A DNA stretch of 64,000 nucleotides. Source: Castor canadensis. Taxonomy: Eukaryota; Chordata; Mammalia; Rodentia; Castoridae. Positions 12,560 through 30,149 of the stretch are shown here, piece by piece. The notes below the pieces were generated by a model that saw nothing but the letters and a program-made list of their open reading frames with translations, did not search any database and was not told the origin of the DNA. Numbering within the stretch: the first letter of the stretch is position 1; the number at the start of each line of letters is the position of its first letter. The stretch lies in assembly GCF_047511655.1 (NCBI RefSeq), contig NC_133395.1, positions 74,867,910 through 74,931,909 on the forward strand, given 5' to 3'. A program made the position numbers and the translations under genes.

Positions 12560-14840
12560 TCTTTAAATGAGTAATTTAACTTTAGATTATGTCAAATGTT
12601 CCTACAAAATTACATTCAGAAATCACATTTGGTCGTGAGTCATACACTCTCCTTTTGGTTTTGGATCATCAAGACTAGACTGCTGTGTTGGTTGTATTCT
12701 GCTTGACCTCTATATTCCCTTTAACATCCTTCTGTGGCTCACTAGCCCTGGGCACCGCATCTCTTTATTCCTTGCTGGCAGTCATCTAATGAGCTTCGTC
12801 CATGGACCAGGGCGTCAGATTACATCAAAGGGAAGGAGAAGCAAGCCCAAGGTATTTCTTCTCAGCTTTCTCCCTGAGTCGTGTCTCCAGCAGGAGCTCT
12901 GTCCCTCCCAGGGGATAGCAGCTTCCTCATAGCTCTGGTTCTGAGCTCTACTCCCATCGTTCACTCAGATAAGGGAAGAAATAGCTTCCTCTCATCACTG
13001 GAACCCTCCCCGCATTTATGTCCTCAGTAGGTAATTCTTTCATTTAAGCCCCATTATTTGGAACAAACAGGGCAGATCCTGCTTCCTGCGATAACCAGCT
13101 TGACCGTAGCAGTGCCACCTGCCCGTGAGATGGGTCCTCAGATGCCGTGGCTCCTCCTCTTTGCAGTGCATTGGCGTCACTGGGAAATATGCCCATGTCA
13201 TCCTACTGTGCAGCCAAATGAGAAGCATGGCTTCCGGCTCATCCACCTCCTGGACAGAAACTCAATTGCACAAAGCCCATGGTGTTTTATTTATTTATTT
13301 ATACAAAGATTACTGTCTTTAAAGTGGTGCTTCTCTACTCTTCCATGCATGAAAACATTTTTTAAAAAAATATATAAATAAAAGAGATAATAAGTTTAAA
13401 CACATTTACATAAGTTTCCTGCAGAGGTTTAAAGAATAAGGAATAGATGATTCTAGAAAATAAACATAGGCTCTCTGTACTTTTTCTTTCTGAGAGGGTG
13501 TGTGAGTTGATGGGTAAGGTTTGCAGGAAGGTAAAAAGAAAATTAATTCTCTACGGAATATCATAAGAGAAAATAGTTCAGAATTGTTACATATTGGAAA
13601 CTGTTCTCTTTGAAATATAATAATAGACACATTGGTACTACCTGATGAGTTCAAGTCAGGTGCATGACTGCTCTGGTCTCGTCAATCTTCTCCAAGAAGG
13701 AACCCTATTCAAGCAGTCATCCACATATTCTGAACATTAAAGCTTCCAGCCCCATGGGAACCTAGACATGACCAACGTTTAAAATGCCTGCACCACTTAG
13801 CAGGCTTTCAGATGAAAAAGAACCACAACCACACTCCCGTATTCTGAAACACGATCATTTTTTAAGCACTGACACATTTGTTAGTCGAGATAGAACTTAA
13901 TGTTTTTTGAGAGAACTGATTCCACCACGCCTTTCATCTCATTTTCAGGGCTCCACAGATCTCTCACCTAAACAAACACTGTGCAGTACCAGTTTCCTAG
14001 TGCTCCATTAACCTCCACGACATACAACTAAAAGCACTTTTTCCTCACAGTTCTTATGTCACCAGGGCAGGCCAACTAGGGAGGCTCATCCTCCCGCTGG
14101 GACCAGCAGGCAGCCCAGGTTTGTTTGCAAATACCCCATTGACCAAAGAAAGTCATGTGGCCTAGCTCCCAGTCTAGGACTAGGGAAATACATGCTTTCT
14201 TTAGTAGAAGGGATTACATACCAGGTTAGGTAGCCAGCAGTAAAGATACAGGGAGAGATGAACTGGGAACAATTATTCAATTAACCACAATGCCTTAAGT
14301 AAAAGTCTGTCAAAGAGTGCATCCCAATGCTGTATTTATAAACAGAATTTCTAGCCCTGGAGTGGTCAGTCACTGGCAAGTTCTAGAATCCCATTATGTA
14401 GGTTCTTTATCCAGACAGAGAGCAAAACTCACCCACAGCATGTCTACCCCAGGGCCAGGGAAGCAATGCTGGCTTTTCTTGGCTGTCCTCCCTGCAAGAT
14501 CACCAAAACTATCTTCAAAGAAGTAACCAATAGTTTGAGCTCACAGGGTTTTTAGGGCAGTGAAAGCATCCTGGATGATTTAATAATGATGGGTATGTAG
14601 CATTTTGTTTTTGTTAAAACCCAAGGTACTTTACAACACAAAGAGTAAACCTTAATGTATGAGAATTTTTTAAAATCCCTTAAGAGGCCAGGGATCCCAC
14701 ATGAATGTAAAGATGGGTAGAAATCTGAGTACATGCTCACAGATGTGTCCACAGTGGCTGAAAATTCAAGTTCTGAACAAATCTTTGCCGGCAGAGTTTG
14801 AAAGAGTGTAAGGCTGTGCTATGTTCGTGGGTGCTCTACA
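12560..14840. other. Intergenic, no gene; weak old LTR trace
   Basis: I recognise no exon. Around 13980-14280 there is a weak reversed MaLR/MER-like trace (GTTTCCTAGTGCTCCATTAA, CTCACAGTTCTTATG). The rest looks unique. Confidence 0.45.
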
Positions 14841-14849
14841 ACTTGAATC

Positions 14850-15235
14850 AACAGCAATCCGTTGAATTTTCTGGAACACAGAAGCACTCGGGCCAGCAGT
14901 ACAGCACCTGCCTCCTTGACCTCTTTGCATGACTGTCCCTCCACCCACTGTTCCTGGCCAATTCACTGGGCTTCAGCCACTCTGCCTTCTGGAGGTTTCT
15001 GCGACACCTCAAGGTCTTTTGAAAGGCTTGCCTTGCATCTCCTCAAGCCTGGAAAGCCATTGCCTATCTCCTCCTGTGCTGACTCCTTCTCCTCTTGAAC
15101 CATCAGCTTAAACACTGCCTCCTCAGTTGCAGCACTTTTGTCCCTCCATCCAGAATTTAAGCTCCATGTCTGTCTTTCACTAGTGTATCTTCTCTTCACT
15201 TAAAACACTGCTAGGCACACAGTAGATGTTTAATA
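14850..15235 (+). repeat. L2 LINE fragment
   Basis: This has the pattern of the L2 3' region: Leu/Pro-rich codon remains, a CATCAGCTTAAACACTGCC block and a GCTAGGCACACAGTAGATG-type end. Confidence 0.6.
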
Positions 15236-15659
15236 TCTACTATGTAAAATGAACGAGCTCCTTAGGATTCTGATGGAATATGGACCTCTGCTTTGGAGTG
15301 AGTGCTGTAACGAGAGTCAGGAATTCCTACACTGCATACATTAAACTAAGACAGAATCCATGCAAAGTTCTGAGCTGGCTACTGCTACAGTCCTAGCATT
15401 CTAAGAAAGGCATAAAAGTAGCCCGATTCTCAAGTGCTGGTCAAAAACTGCAAGGGGAGGGGTCCAATCCTAGCTGGCAAGTGGGAAACTACTGCCCCCG
15501 TTTCAAAGGAGAATGGTTAGGTATTATTGTTTTTGGTGCAAAATGGAAGCAAAAAGTCAGAAGGCCCAAAGAAGTGATCCACAAAAAAAACCTGCCAGTG
15601 GGAAGCTGAGAGGGTAACTGCAGCTCTATGCAAGTTCTGCTGGTTGATGTTATTCAGAA

Positions 15660-15995
15660 CAGGGAGGAGAGTTCATGTGTTGGAAACATAACCCCCAAAT
15701 TCATGTACTGATGGTATTGGAGGTGTAGCCTTTGGGAGGTAATGAGGGGTAACATGAAGTTACAAAGAACCCATGGTGATATTGGTGCCTTTGTAAGAAG
15801 AGAGAGCAAGCTAGCTTAGTCCCTCACTCTCTCCATGCAATGCCCTCCACCATACTATCATGCACAAGTAAAAGGCAACAGATGCCAATACCTTGTTTAT
15901 TGGACTTACAATAAACAAGCCTCCAGAACTGGGAAATAATTTTTTTTCATAAATTACCTGGCCTTAAGTATGCTTTTATAGCTGCAGAAAATAGA
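15660..15995 (+). mobile_element. Ancient LTR-like (MER/MaLR) fragment
   Basis: It contains GTGTTGGAAACATAACCCCC, GGTATTGGAGGTGTAGCCTT and a final CTCCAGAACTGGGAAATAA segment. The pattern matches the repeat at 2430-2815, but the exact family is not assigned. Confidence 0.55.
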
Positions 15996-16439
15996 CTATG
16001 GTGGGAAACTGGAACATGTCTGAAGCTACAAATTCTCCAGACACCTGGAATGGGCACAGGCTTTATTCTCCTTGGACCCTGGAGTTATGCTGGAGCAGCT
16101 GGTTCAGAGCCATGGAAGAGTGTGTCTCTGTAAACTCAGTGTGCTGATCTCAGACTTGAAGCTTTTCTGTTGGTCTCAGAAATGCAAATGTGAGAAGATC
16201 GCTTCCAAGTAGGCCACAGCTGTGCCCCTCCACTTGCAGTTCTTGGAGGATCTCCCCAAAGCTGGTGGAAGGTGAAATGTGGGATGAACTTTTCCCAACA
16301 TGTGATGCTGAGAAAGGGCTGTCATCCCCTGCTCAGAGAAGGCCAAAGGCAGATGGAACTGTGACCTGCATGTGAGTAGTGAAAGCCTTGTCTCAGCTCA
16401 GGTCTTTGCTGCTCATCCACTAAACAGAAGCCTTCCCTG

Positions 16440-18300
16440 GGGCTCATTTTCTTTGGTCAAAGAGACTGCAGCAGACTGACCTGAGGACAAGGGTAATACA
16501 TGTGACTTATTTTCAGGCATTGCATAAGTTAAAGGAGAGGACAAGAAGCCACAGCTAGAAAAGGTAGCTCCAAAGAAGGCAGAGTCAATGGAGAAGACAG
16601 AACTTGTTCAACTCTCAAGAGCATTGGATTACAGAGAAAAAGAAGGCTTCTCAAGTTCAAGCAAAAATAAGGCATGACACCTGAATTGACAAATACAGTA
16701 TACAGAATGGCCACAGCTGAGAAGCAAAAACTGATGTTCTGAGTGAGTGAAAGGAAGAAATTTCATACAGAAGCCAGAAAATGGAATCTGTAAAGAAAAG
16801 AAGATCCCAGAGCCTCTGATGCAAGGAGCAGTTGGTTCAGGAGAGAAAGTTACATAGAAAGTAACTTTCATAGAGAAGAAAATAGTAAAAACATTGTGAA
16901 ATACATTTCCTGAAGCTAGAGAAAGATCTTAGATAAAACTGAATATACCACAAGAAATTACTGAAATCCTACAAAGGTGAAGAGACGATCATAATTTTCT
17001 GGAAAAAACTGATCACTTATTGTGGTGATAGAATCAGAACCAGACAGAAGACTACTGAGACAGTGACTATGGACTATTGAGAAAACGGAACTGAATCTAT
17101 TAATTCATTTCACACATAAGAATATATTCAAACAAATAAGGATTCCAAATATTGCTCCCCTTGTAAGCCATCTAAGGAAATACATAGGAAATATTCTAAC
17201 CAAATGAAAGTAATTAGAATACAGATTCATGAATAGAAAAATAAGGGATTTAAATAGTAACACATATGTGGACAACAATGACAGTGAAATATAATATGCC
17301 TAAGTCTTTCCTTTGAAGCAGAAAATGAAATCCCCAATAAAACTAAATTCCAAACTATTTCAGCATTGAAAAGAGAGAGAGAGAGAGTGTGTGTGTGTGT
17401 GTGTGTGTGTATACACACACACATGCAGGGAATGGAAAGAGAAATACAAAATTGAAGGCAAAAAAATTAAAGTCTCTTCTTAGTGAATGAGAATGGGAAG
17501 GTACTGGGAACAGAGAGACTTATCATTTTTATATATTGGAGAAATCCAAATTAGACCATGTGTGATAAGAGTATAATAAAAATTAGTACAATTTTAAAAC
17601 TAAATAGAGGGAAAAGATTAAGAAAATGAGGCAAAGTAAAACAAAAGAACAAAGAATAGTGTATTACAATAATAATAATATAGAAAACATAAAACCAAGG
17701 ATGTAAAACATCTCACTCACTATAGACTAACTAAATTCTTTTATCAAAAGACCAAGATTATCACATTAATTATAACATAAAACCCAGGCAAAAGGTATTT
17801 CTAGAAATGTGCTAAATCAGTTACAGACAAAGATTGGAAGCAGGATGGCAACGATGTACTAAGCAAATGCCAAGGAAAAACCCAAACCAACACAAATGAC
17901 AACATTAATGTCTATTAAAATGCAATCTAAACCCAAAAGCATTAACTAAGTTGAAAAATTGTGATAAAAAAGATAATCAGTAAAGAAGTTCTGTATAAGA
18001 CATAAGCCTTAATAGAATAAATAATATGGAAGCCGTATCTATGAAGCTAAAAATATGAGAAATTGATAAAAACATATTTATCATGAAATTTTTTAAATAT
18101 TCTTTTAAAAAAATTTGACAGTTCAAGTTAGACAAAGATATAAAGAAATTTGAAAGGTATAAAAACATTTTTCTCCTCTTTATATTAACACACAGCTTTA
18201 TCATATATTTGATTAACAACATTTAAAAAATTTGATAAATTTCCCAAAGTGGATTTTTTTTTTTTACTTTACTTCACTCAAAAAGGAAACTAACTACAAA
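16440..18300 (+). mobile_element. L1/HAL1-like degenerate LINE
   Basis: A-rich sequence with lysine-rich, stop-filled codon remains (for example near 16930-17010 and 17520-18000) resembles an L1 ORF1-type/HAL1 element. It lies just downstream of the TEX26 stop codon. There is no intact frame. Confidence 0.4.
17372..17424. repeat. (GA)n(GT)n-ATAC-(AC)n microsatellite
   Basis: A GA run is followed by about twelve GT units, then TATACACACACACA. The GT and AC halves are reverse complements centred near 17411, so the tract could form a hairpin as well as Z-DNA. Confidence 0.9.
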
Positions 18301-18651
18301 AAGATTTTTCAAATCTTCTAATTATTGGGAAATAAAGAATTCCCTTCCACACAATTCCTGGTTTAAAGAGGAGTGAAAATTAAAAACCACAAGTTAAGTA
18401 TTCACAAAGGAAAAGCAAAGACATTGTATCAAACCTTGTAAGAAACAGCTAAATCTACATGCAGGGGAAATTTGTAGCTTTACAAAATTTAATGGTTTAG
18501 GCAAGTAAAACAAAAGAAAATAAGCAAATTCATGACCATCACAACATATTTGGAGCAATTTGCGTCTTGTTTTTCCTTGATTAGTAGGAATACGACTGGA
18601 CACACCCTTGTGCTTCCAATGGTATCCAGATTTTCTTCATCTGAACTATTT

Positions 18652-18716
18652 TTATTTACTTCTTCCCTCATCGGTGTCACAGTGAGAACGAATGAAACGG
18701 TCAAGAATTTGTCTGT
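18652..18716 (-). CDS. TEX26: TEX26 exon 7 (last coding exon, stop)
   Basis: The last coding exon begins after a pyrimidine tract ending TTCTCAG and completes an Asp codon. It encodes D-R-Q-I-L-D-R-F-I-R-S-H-C-D followed by a short charged tail ending R-S-K, then TAA at 18652-18654. D-R-Q-I-x-D-R-F-I-R is the conserved C-terminal block of TEX26. The tail after H-C-D differs from the lysine-rich human tail as remembered. An AATAAA hexamer overlaps the stop codon itself. No other AATAAA is visible on this strand down to about 18,000, so the 3' untranslated region is either very short or uses a variant signal. Confidence 0.92.
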
Positions 18717-18924
18717 CTGAGAAGTAGGAAGAAAAACAAAATGAAAATTTCTATGCAAGTATTTAATGCTAATAGAGAATTCTAGGAAGGAAGTAAATAT
18801 CTGATAATAGTACTGTGTTTTCAAGTCAAAGAATCTCTGTGAATCACTATGCCTGATACCCAAAGAGGCTCAGTTGCATAACTTTTAAGAAGAGTGGTTC
18901 AGTATTCAACACATCAGCAGGTGT

Positions 18925-19130
18925 ACCGGGGAGAACATGGGTTTTAGAATGAAACAGACCTGAGTTTCTGTTCTGTGCTGCCAAGTATTGACAAGCCATC
19001 CATTTAAATTCTCCACCTCATTTCCTCGTCTTCAAGTGCAGGTCACAGTACTTGCCTTGCACACGATTGCAGGAATGGATTAAAGACACTGTGTGTGATA
19101 CACCGATATGGCTGGCTCACCAAAGACATT
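18925..19130 (+). repeat. MIR SINE
   Basis: This is an old MIR relic in forward orientation: an AATGAAACAGACCTGAGTT tRNA-like part and CCACCTCATTTCCTCGTCTT core, then CAGTACTTGCCTTGC. It lies in intron 6 of TEX26. Confidence 0.65.
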
Positions 19131-19344
19131 AAATAAACCATAGCCTTATCCTTTATTCCTGGGTGCACAGTAATATATGGTAATGATAAACAATTGAGAC
19201 TTGTTCCAAACATGTCACAGCAGCCAAGGCTGTTTTTCTATCAACCACCATTGGTGGCTTTTGCGATCCTATAGCAACTATATATGGCCTACATTTCCCC
19301 ACCTGTGAAGTGGAGGAGTCTTGCGTGACTCTGAACATTTCTGG

Positions 19345-19380
19345 TATGTCAGATATGTCAGATATGTCTGATATGTCTCT
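19345..19380. repeat. Four copies of a 9-bp tandem repeat
   Basis: TATGTCAGA is repeated twice, followed by TATGTCTGA and TATGTCTCT. Confidence 0.9.
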
Positions 19381-19694
19381 TAATGACATATTTTGTAAAT
19401 AGTACAGAGCACAGCTATACAACTTTGTTGTCATTTGTGCAGTCAAAATAAAAAAGAGGAAAGAGTGCAAGTGACAGCAGGTCATCATGTTCAATGTCTG
19501 TACCATCCTGCCCAAGGTCACAATGTCTGCTGAGGTCCACACATCGAAGATATGTGTTTGTATATGTGTGTGTATCCTGTTTTCTCTACAATTATGTTGC
19601 ATTTATTTGTGTTGGTAATCTTGTGTTTAATTTTCTTTAACTGTTCCTAACCTACTCCATACCGTTTTTTGACCCCAGTATTTCTTGCTGTTGG

Positions 19695-19905
19695 TGTGGT
19701 GGTGGTACTGGGTTTTGAACTCAGGGCCTTACGCTTGCTAGACAAATGCTCTACCACTTAACCATACTCCAGTCCTTTTGCTTTTAAGTTTGTTTTTGTA
19801 GGGTCTTCTGTTTTTGCCTGGGCTTGCCTAGGACAGAGATTCTCCTACCTCTGCCTCCTGAGTAGCGGAATTAAAAGTTTGTGCCACCATACTCCTATGA
19901 CCCCA
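19695..19905 (-). repeat. B1-dID SINE, reversed
   Basis: It has the composite layout on the minus strand. The dID tail (TTGAACTCAGGGCCTTACGC) comes first on the plus strand, then the 7SL-like head ending in TCCTGAGTAGCGG. Confidence 0.8.
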
Positions 19906-19914
19906 GTATGTTTT

Positions 19915-20600
19915 AATTCAGGTATACTTTTCATAAAATGAATGATCTTTCATGTAGAGTCTGTGACACTTGCGTACCTATAAGCCACATACAGAGAAAT
20001 ACAAATCATGCCCACCAGCCCAGATCCTTCTTGCTGCTTTCCACTCAATATATTCTATCTCCAAACAGCTGCTGTTCTGATTTCTTTCATCATAGCTAAG
20101 ATTTACTTTGTGAAGACTTTCAAATAATGAAATCACACAGAAGCTTTTCTTTTGTGTCTGGCATCCTTCATTCAGCATAATGCTTTCTGAGGTTCATACA
20201 TTTTGTTGTATAAATCAGTAATCAATTGTGCCAATTTTTAGTAGCATGATTTTAATATATCACAGTTGATTTATCCATGTTTCTGTTGGGCTAGATCCTG
20301 TTTGGGGATGTTCAGAACAAAGTAGTTATCAACTTTCTTGTGCAAGTCCTTTGATGGACATGTTTTTGTTTTCTTTTCTCTTGAGTAAATATCCAGAAGT
20401 GGAACTTCTGAGTCATGACTTTGTATGAAGCTGACATGTGTTCCCAAAGTGTTAGTACTACTCAGAGCTGCCCAGGGTGTGGGAGCTCTGATTGCTCCAT
20501 ATCATCAACAGCGGTTACCAGTAGTCCTCGTCATTTCCAGTGTTGTCTTTAGTTTTAAACTTTATACTAACGGTTTCATTTTAAAGTAAACAAACTAACA
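19915..20600 (-). mobile_element. L1 3' end, reversed
   Basis: Read on the minus strand it resembles the last part of L1 ORF2 and the 3' UTR (plus-strand landmarks AGTTGATTTATCCATGTTTC and TGAGTAAATATCCAGAAGTG). It is decayed. Confidence 0.65.
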
Positions 20601-20649
20601 AAAATGCTCTGATACAAAAGACATGCATACAAGATGAATCAAGCTGGGC

Positions 20650-21078
20650 ATGCTTTAAAAAGGATGAGATTGTGCCAGCACAGGTAGCTCACACTTGTAA
20701 TCTTACCTGCTTAGGATCATGGATCCAGGCAAGTCCGGGCAAAGAGTTTGTGAGATCATCATCTCAACCAATAGCTAGGCACAGTGGTACATGCCTGTCA
20801 TCCCAAGCTATGCAGGAGGCTGACATTAAGAGGATCATGATTCCAGGTCATTGACACCACATCTCAATGGAAAAAAACTGGGTGTGGTGGCAGGTACCTG
20901 TCATCCAGCTACTGTGGGAATCATAAAATAGGGGGATCACGGTCCAGGCCAGTCTGGGCAAAAAGTGAGACCCTGTCTCGAAAATAACCAGAGCAAAAAA
21001 GGCTGGTGGTAGAGTGTGTAGAGCGCCTGCCTTAGCAAATGTGAAGCTCTGAGTTCAAACCCCAGTATACCAAAAAAT
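20650..21078 (+). repeat. Triple-headed B1-dID SINE array
   Basis: Three 7SL-type monomers (starting near 20672, 20774 and 20878) run head to tail without intervening A-rich tails. They end in one dID tail with GAGTTCAAACCCCAGTATACC and an A-rich end at about 21090. Confidence 0.75.
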
Positions 21079-21179
21079 TAAAATAAAAAAAAAGAAAACT
21101 GTGTCACATTTCATGTCAACTTAAATAAATGCTCAAAAGGCTACCAACTGTAATTTAAATGCTATCCACATTTATTGTA

Positions 21180-21540
21180 TGTTAGTGCAGATTCATGTCC
21201 CTTTGGTTTTGTTTATGCTGTTCCTGCTGCTAAAAATGGCCTCACCCTTCCTTGTCATGCAGATTCATCTTTGTCACCTCATCTAAAGGTCATCTCCTGT
21301 GAAAAGCCTTTCAGCATTCCTGTGGATCCACAGGGCTGGGAGTACCCAACCCAAGCTTCTTCTGTAACCAAAGATTATGCTGATTACAGAGTTTAAGACG
21401 TTATAATTGTGCATGTATCTTTCACATACGAGAAAGTGTCCCTTCATTCATACATGAATTTTTTGTTTTATTTATCTTTGTATCAAGGGAGCATTATAGG
21501 AACCTTATAGAGTGAATAAATGCATTCTTAATACTGAGGA
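21180..21540 (+). repeat. L2 LINE fragment
   Basis: It has an L2-like 3' region pattern: CTGTTCCTGCTGCTAAAAATG and GCAGATTCATCTTTGTCACC resemble the standard L2 block, and a GTGAATAAATGC-type end follows. Confidence 0.55.
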
Positions 21541-21949
21541 AATGCCTTCTAGATAGCCACAGTCATGGCAATTTCAATGGGAGGGAGACTAGTCATAAGT
21601 TGAAAACTTCACAGAAAACCAGATTTTAGATAATTTTATCATTCAAGTGGGTAATTGACATGGTCTTTACCAAAGGATAGCAGATGCCCAAAGAGTAAGC
21701 TTTTGGGTGTCTGAATCAGGCTTAGGGATTAAAACAATGTTGAAAATAGACTGGCCACTAAAGACACCTCTCTCGAGACTCTTGAGTTATAAGTAAACTC
21801 AATGCAGTTGAGCATGTGTCCAAAATGCTTGGGACCAGAAGTGTTTCATATTTCTGATTTTTTAAATCCTGAAAAAAATATATATGAGATATCTTGAGGT
21901 TGAGGCATGAAATTCATTTATATTTCTTTCTTTCTATTTTGCTTATTTG

Positions 21950-22252
21950 TTTGTTAGTGCTGGGGTTTGAACACATGGCCTCACATTTGCTAGGCAGGTG
22001 TCCCCAGCCCTTTTTGCTTTAGATATTTTTTCAAATAGGGTCTCATGTTTATGTCCTGACTGGCCTGGACCTCAACCCTCCTACTTATGCCTCCCTCATA
22101 GCTGGGATGACAGGTACATACCACCATCCAACTTTATTGGTTGAGATAGAGTCTTGCTAATTTTTTGCCTGGACTGGCTGCCACCAGTGCTCCTCCCGAA
22201 CTCTACTCCTGAGTAGCTAGGATTATAGGTGTGAGCCACCGGTGCCCAGCTG
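21950..22252 (-). repeat. B1-B1-dID SINE, reversed
   Basis: The dID tail (GGGGTTTGAACACATGGCC) is followed on the plus strand by two 7SL-like monomers, ending at GTGAGCCACCGGTGCCCAGC. Confidence 0.8.
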
Positions 22253-22254
22253 AA

Positions 22255-24705
<2,451 letters not shown>

Positions 24706-25339
24706 TCACCAAGCAATAAACTCCTGCCCTCTTTCTTCGAACATACCCTGAGCCCAACTTGAAGCATCCTAAATGGCAAGGCTCTATATTAAACTGACCC
24801 CTCCATTGACTAGGGGCTGTGTCGCATTGCTGGGACTTCCCAACTGTTGCCTTTGGAAGTGGGAGGGGTGGGAGGCGATGACCAGGGTTGAGTTTGATCA
24901 CCATTCTCAGAAAAGAGGTCTCTCTGACCTCTACCCTTATACAGGCCAGAATGTTAAGATGGTAACGCTCATCGCCTGCTGAAGCAACAGCCTTCAGAGA
25001 GGTTTCTTTTTCTTTCAGGCCATCTCTTATGCGTTCTTGGATTGGCACACTCAGAGAGCCCCTTCCAGTGACGTAGGAGTCTTAGGACGAGCAGTTTGGA
25101 AGAATGATGACATTTATAGCCAGCACTCATGGTCCAGTCAGATTAGTGGAGGTTAGAGGTTTAAGCAACCCCATGTCATTTATATTTGATTATAGATATT
25201 GTTCATTTAATGTGGATTCTAGTATTCATGGAGCTATCATAAAGAACCATGAAGATATGGTACAAAATCCTAATTTGTACAACTTTACCAACATCTTTGT
25301 AAACCTTAAGAACACCTTAAACAGTGTCCAGTTCCAGGT

Positions 25340-25775
25340 GTCTGTGATGGTTCATCTTGATCGTTAACTTGAGTGGACTGAGAAGCACCTAGGGAGTTAG
25401 TAAGCACACCTCTGGGTGTCTGTGGGGCATTTCCAGAAAGGATTAGCTAAGGGAAAGACCTTCCCTGAATGTGGGCAGCACCATCTCATAGGCTGGGCCT
25501 GGATGGAATAAAAGGGGAAAAAGGAGAAAGTCCACTAGAAAAGGTAGGCATATTCTCTCCTCTCTCTCTCTCTCTCTCTCTTCTCGCTCTCGCTCTCGCT
25601 CTCGCTCTCTCTCCTTCCTAGATACCATGATGTGAGCTTCTCTGCTCTGCTATGTCAGTCCCACCAGGATGGACAGAAACCTCTGAAACCATGAGCCAAA
25701 ATAAAAATCCTTTCTCCCTCTTCCTTTGTTTTCTGTCAAGTGTTTGTTACAGTGACAAAAAATAACACATGTCCC
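25340..25775 (+). mobile_element. Ancient LTR-like element with expanded (CT)n
   Basis: It begins GTGATGGTTCATCTTGATCG and ends with ATGAGCCAAAATAAAAATCC and TTTGTTACAGTGAC, an LTR-like layout. A CT tract at about 25554-25615 has grown inside it and includes four CTCGCT hexamers. It lies in intron 5. Confidence 0.6.
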
Positions 25776-25779
25776 CTTT

Positions 25780-27140
25780 TAAAGGAGCCATTGACCAAAT
25801 GGAAAGACTAGTCTGGGATAGAAGCTTTGATGGTCCATCCCAAGAAGAGCATCTATAGGGTCTGAAAATGATTTCACTCAAAAAGAGGCTTAGAATAAAA
25901 TATGATTTTCACAGAGTAAGAGATCTCTACTATGCCCCCTCCATGGGAAGAAGTAGAATCAATAGCTAGAAGTTTAGCAGGGTATATTCCAGTAGCTAGC
26001 ACTTCCAACTAACATCAGTTGGAATATCTGATGCTAAAGGCACTGCCTTGGACAAGGGACACTACCCTGAATTCTAGGAGCAGGAATAGTGTCCCCCCCT
26101 CAGCAGGGATGGGGTGGAGGCAATTCACAGGTGACTGGAGGCTCTAGACCTGGGAATTTCTGGGCTGCTTTCCAACTCCAGGATGCTAAGCTTCTACTCT
26201 GAGTTTTGTCTCAAGTACTATTTGATTCTACCTCCATGCTAGTAATAAATTTCACCTCAGACTGACACCAAGTTATCTTCTTAACCAGTAGTTTCAAGGT
26301 GGCTTGCTCATGGAACATTTAAAACTGTCTATGGAAAACAAGAGGCATCAGGATAAAGGAACACTCACTATAATAGAGTGATGGGAAATCGGAACATGCT
26401 TGAGGGGAATGGACCCCTGACAAATCCAAGGGGCTGCCCACCTAATGCCTGTCATTTTACAGCAACTATGTCCTTCCTTTCATTGTACATAGGGGAGGAA
26501 GTGCTCCCCCAACCCCAGCCACTGCCCCTCCCAGGCAGATTGCAGTCTTCAAGACACAAGTGGTCAGTCGGCCTTCTGAGATGCACAGGTGCCTGGTTTA
26601 AGATTAGAAGCCACAGCAACAAGGTCAACTGACTTTCATGACCGTTATCAAACTTGGTGGCCAAGGCTCACCTCATTTAATCATGGGGAAAGGAGACAGT
26701 GAAATCAGTCCTTAATGGCAATGCCCTCTTTCTTAAAATTGCTATACACATGCTGTTTTCAGGACTCAGGTAGAACCAAAGCCCAGCAGAGCTAAAGTCT
26801 CCAAGGAGGGAGTGAACTTGAAGGAGAACAGAGACATGAGGATGGGCCAGAATAACAGAGACAGGAAACTCTCCATTCACCAGCTATCCACAAGTCACAC
26901 ATGGCCTTGTGTACCAGTTGTGGACTATTCCAACCTGGTTCCAGGCTATCACCAATTCTCTATTCTCCTCACCCAGGGCATCACCTCCTTGGCTATCAGC
27001 CAAATGCAAAGGCAGAGCTGAGCTGCCTCTTGCCTCCTTCAGGCTGACAAACAGTAAAGCTTTCTTTTTGCAAAAACCAGCACCATAGCATTGGCTTCTA
27101 TATGTGTCAAACAACAGGGTCCATGAAGTTGTTTCAAAAC
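25780..27140. other. TEX26 intron 5, no gene seen
   Basis: This is unique-looking intronic sequence. The short open frames (26378-26664, 26677-27114) have no recognisable product. Confidence 0.5.
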
Positions 27141-27149
27141 TGAAGGTGA

Positions 27150-30140
<2,991 letters not shown>

Positions 30141-30149
30141 GTGAAAACA

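Noticed and set aside
19153-19602. 149-codon minus-strand frame in TEX26 intron 6
   Set aside because: It contains the translated 9-mer tandem and has no homology I recognise; it lies between exons 6 and 7 and would break the in-phase join.
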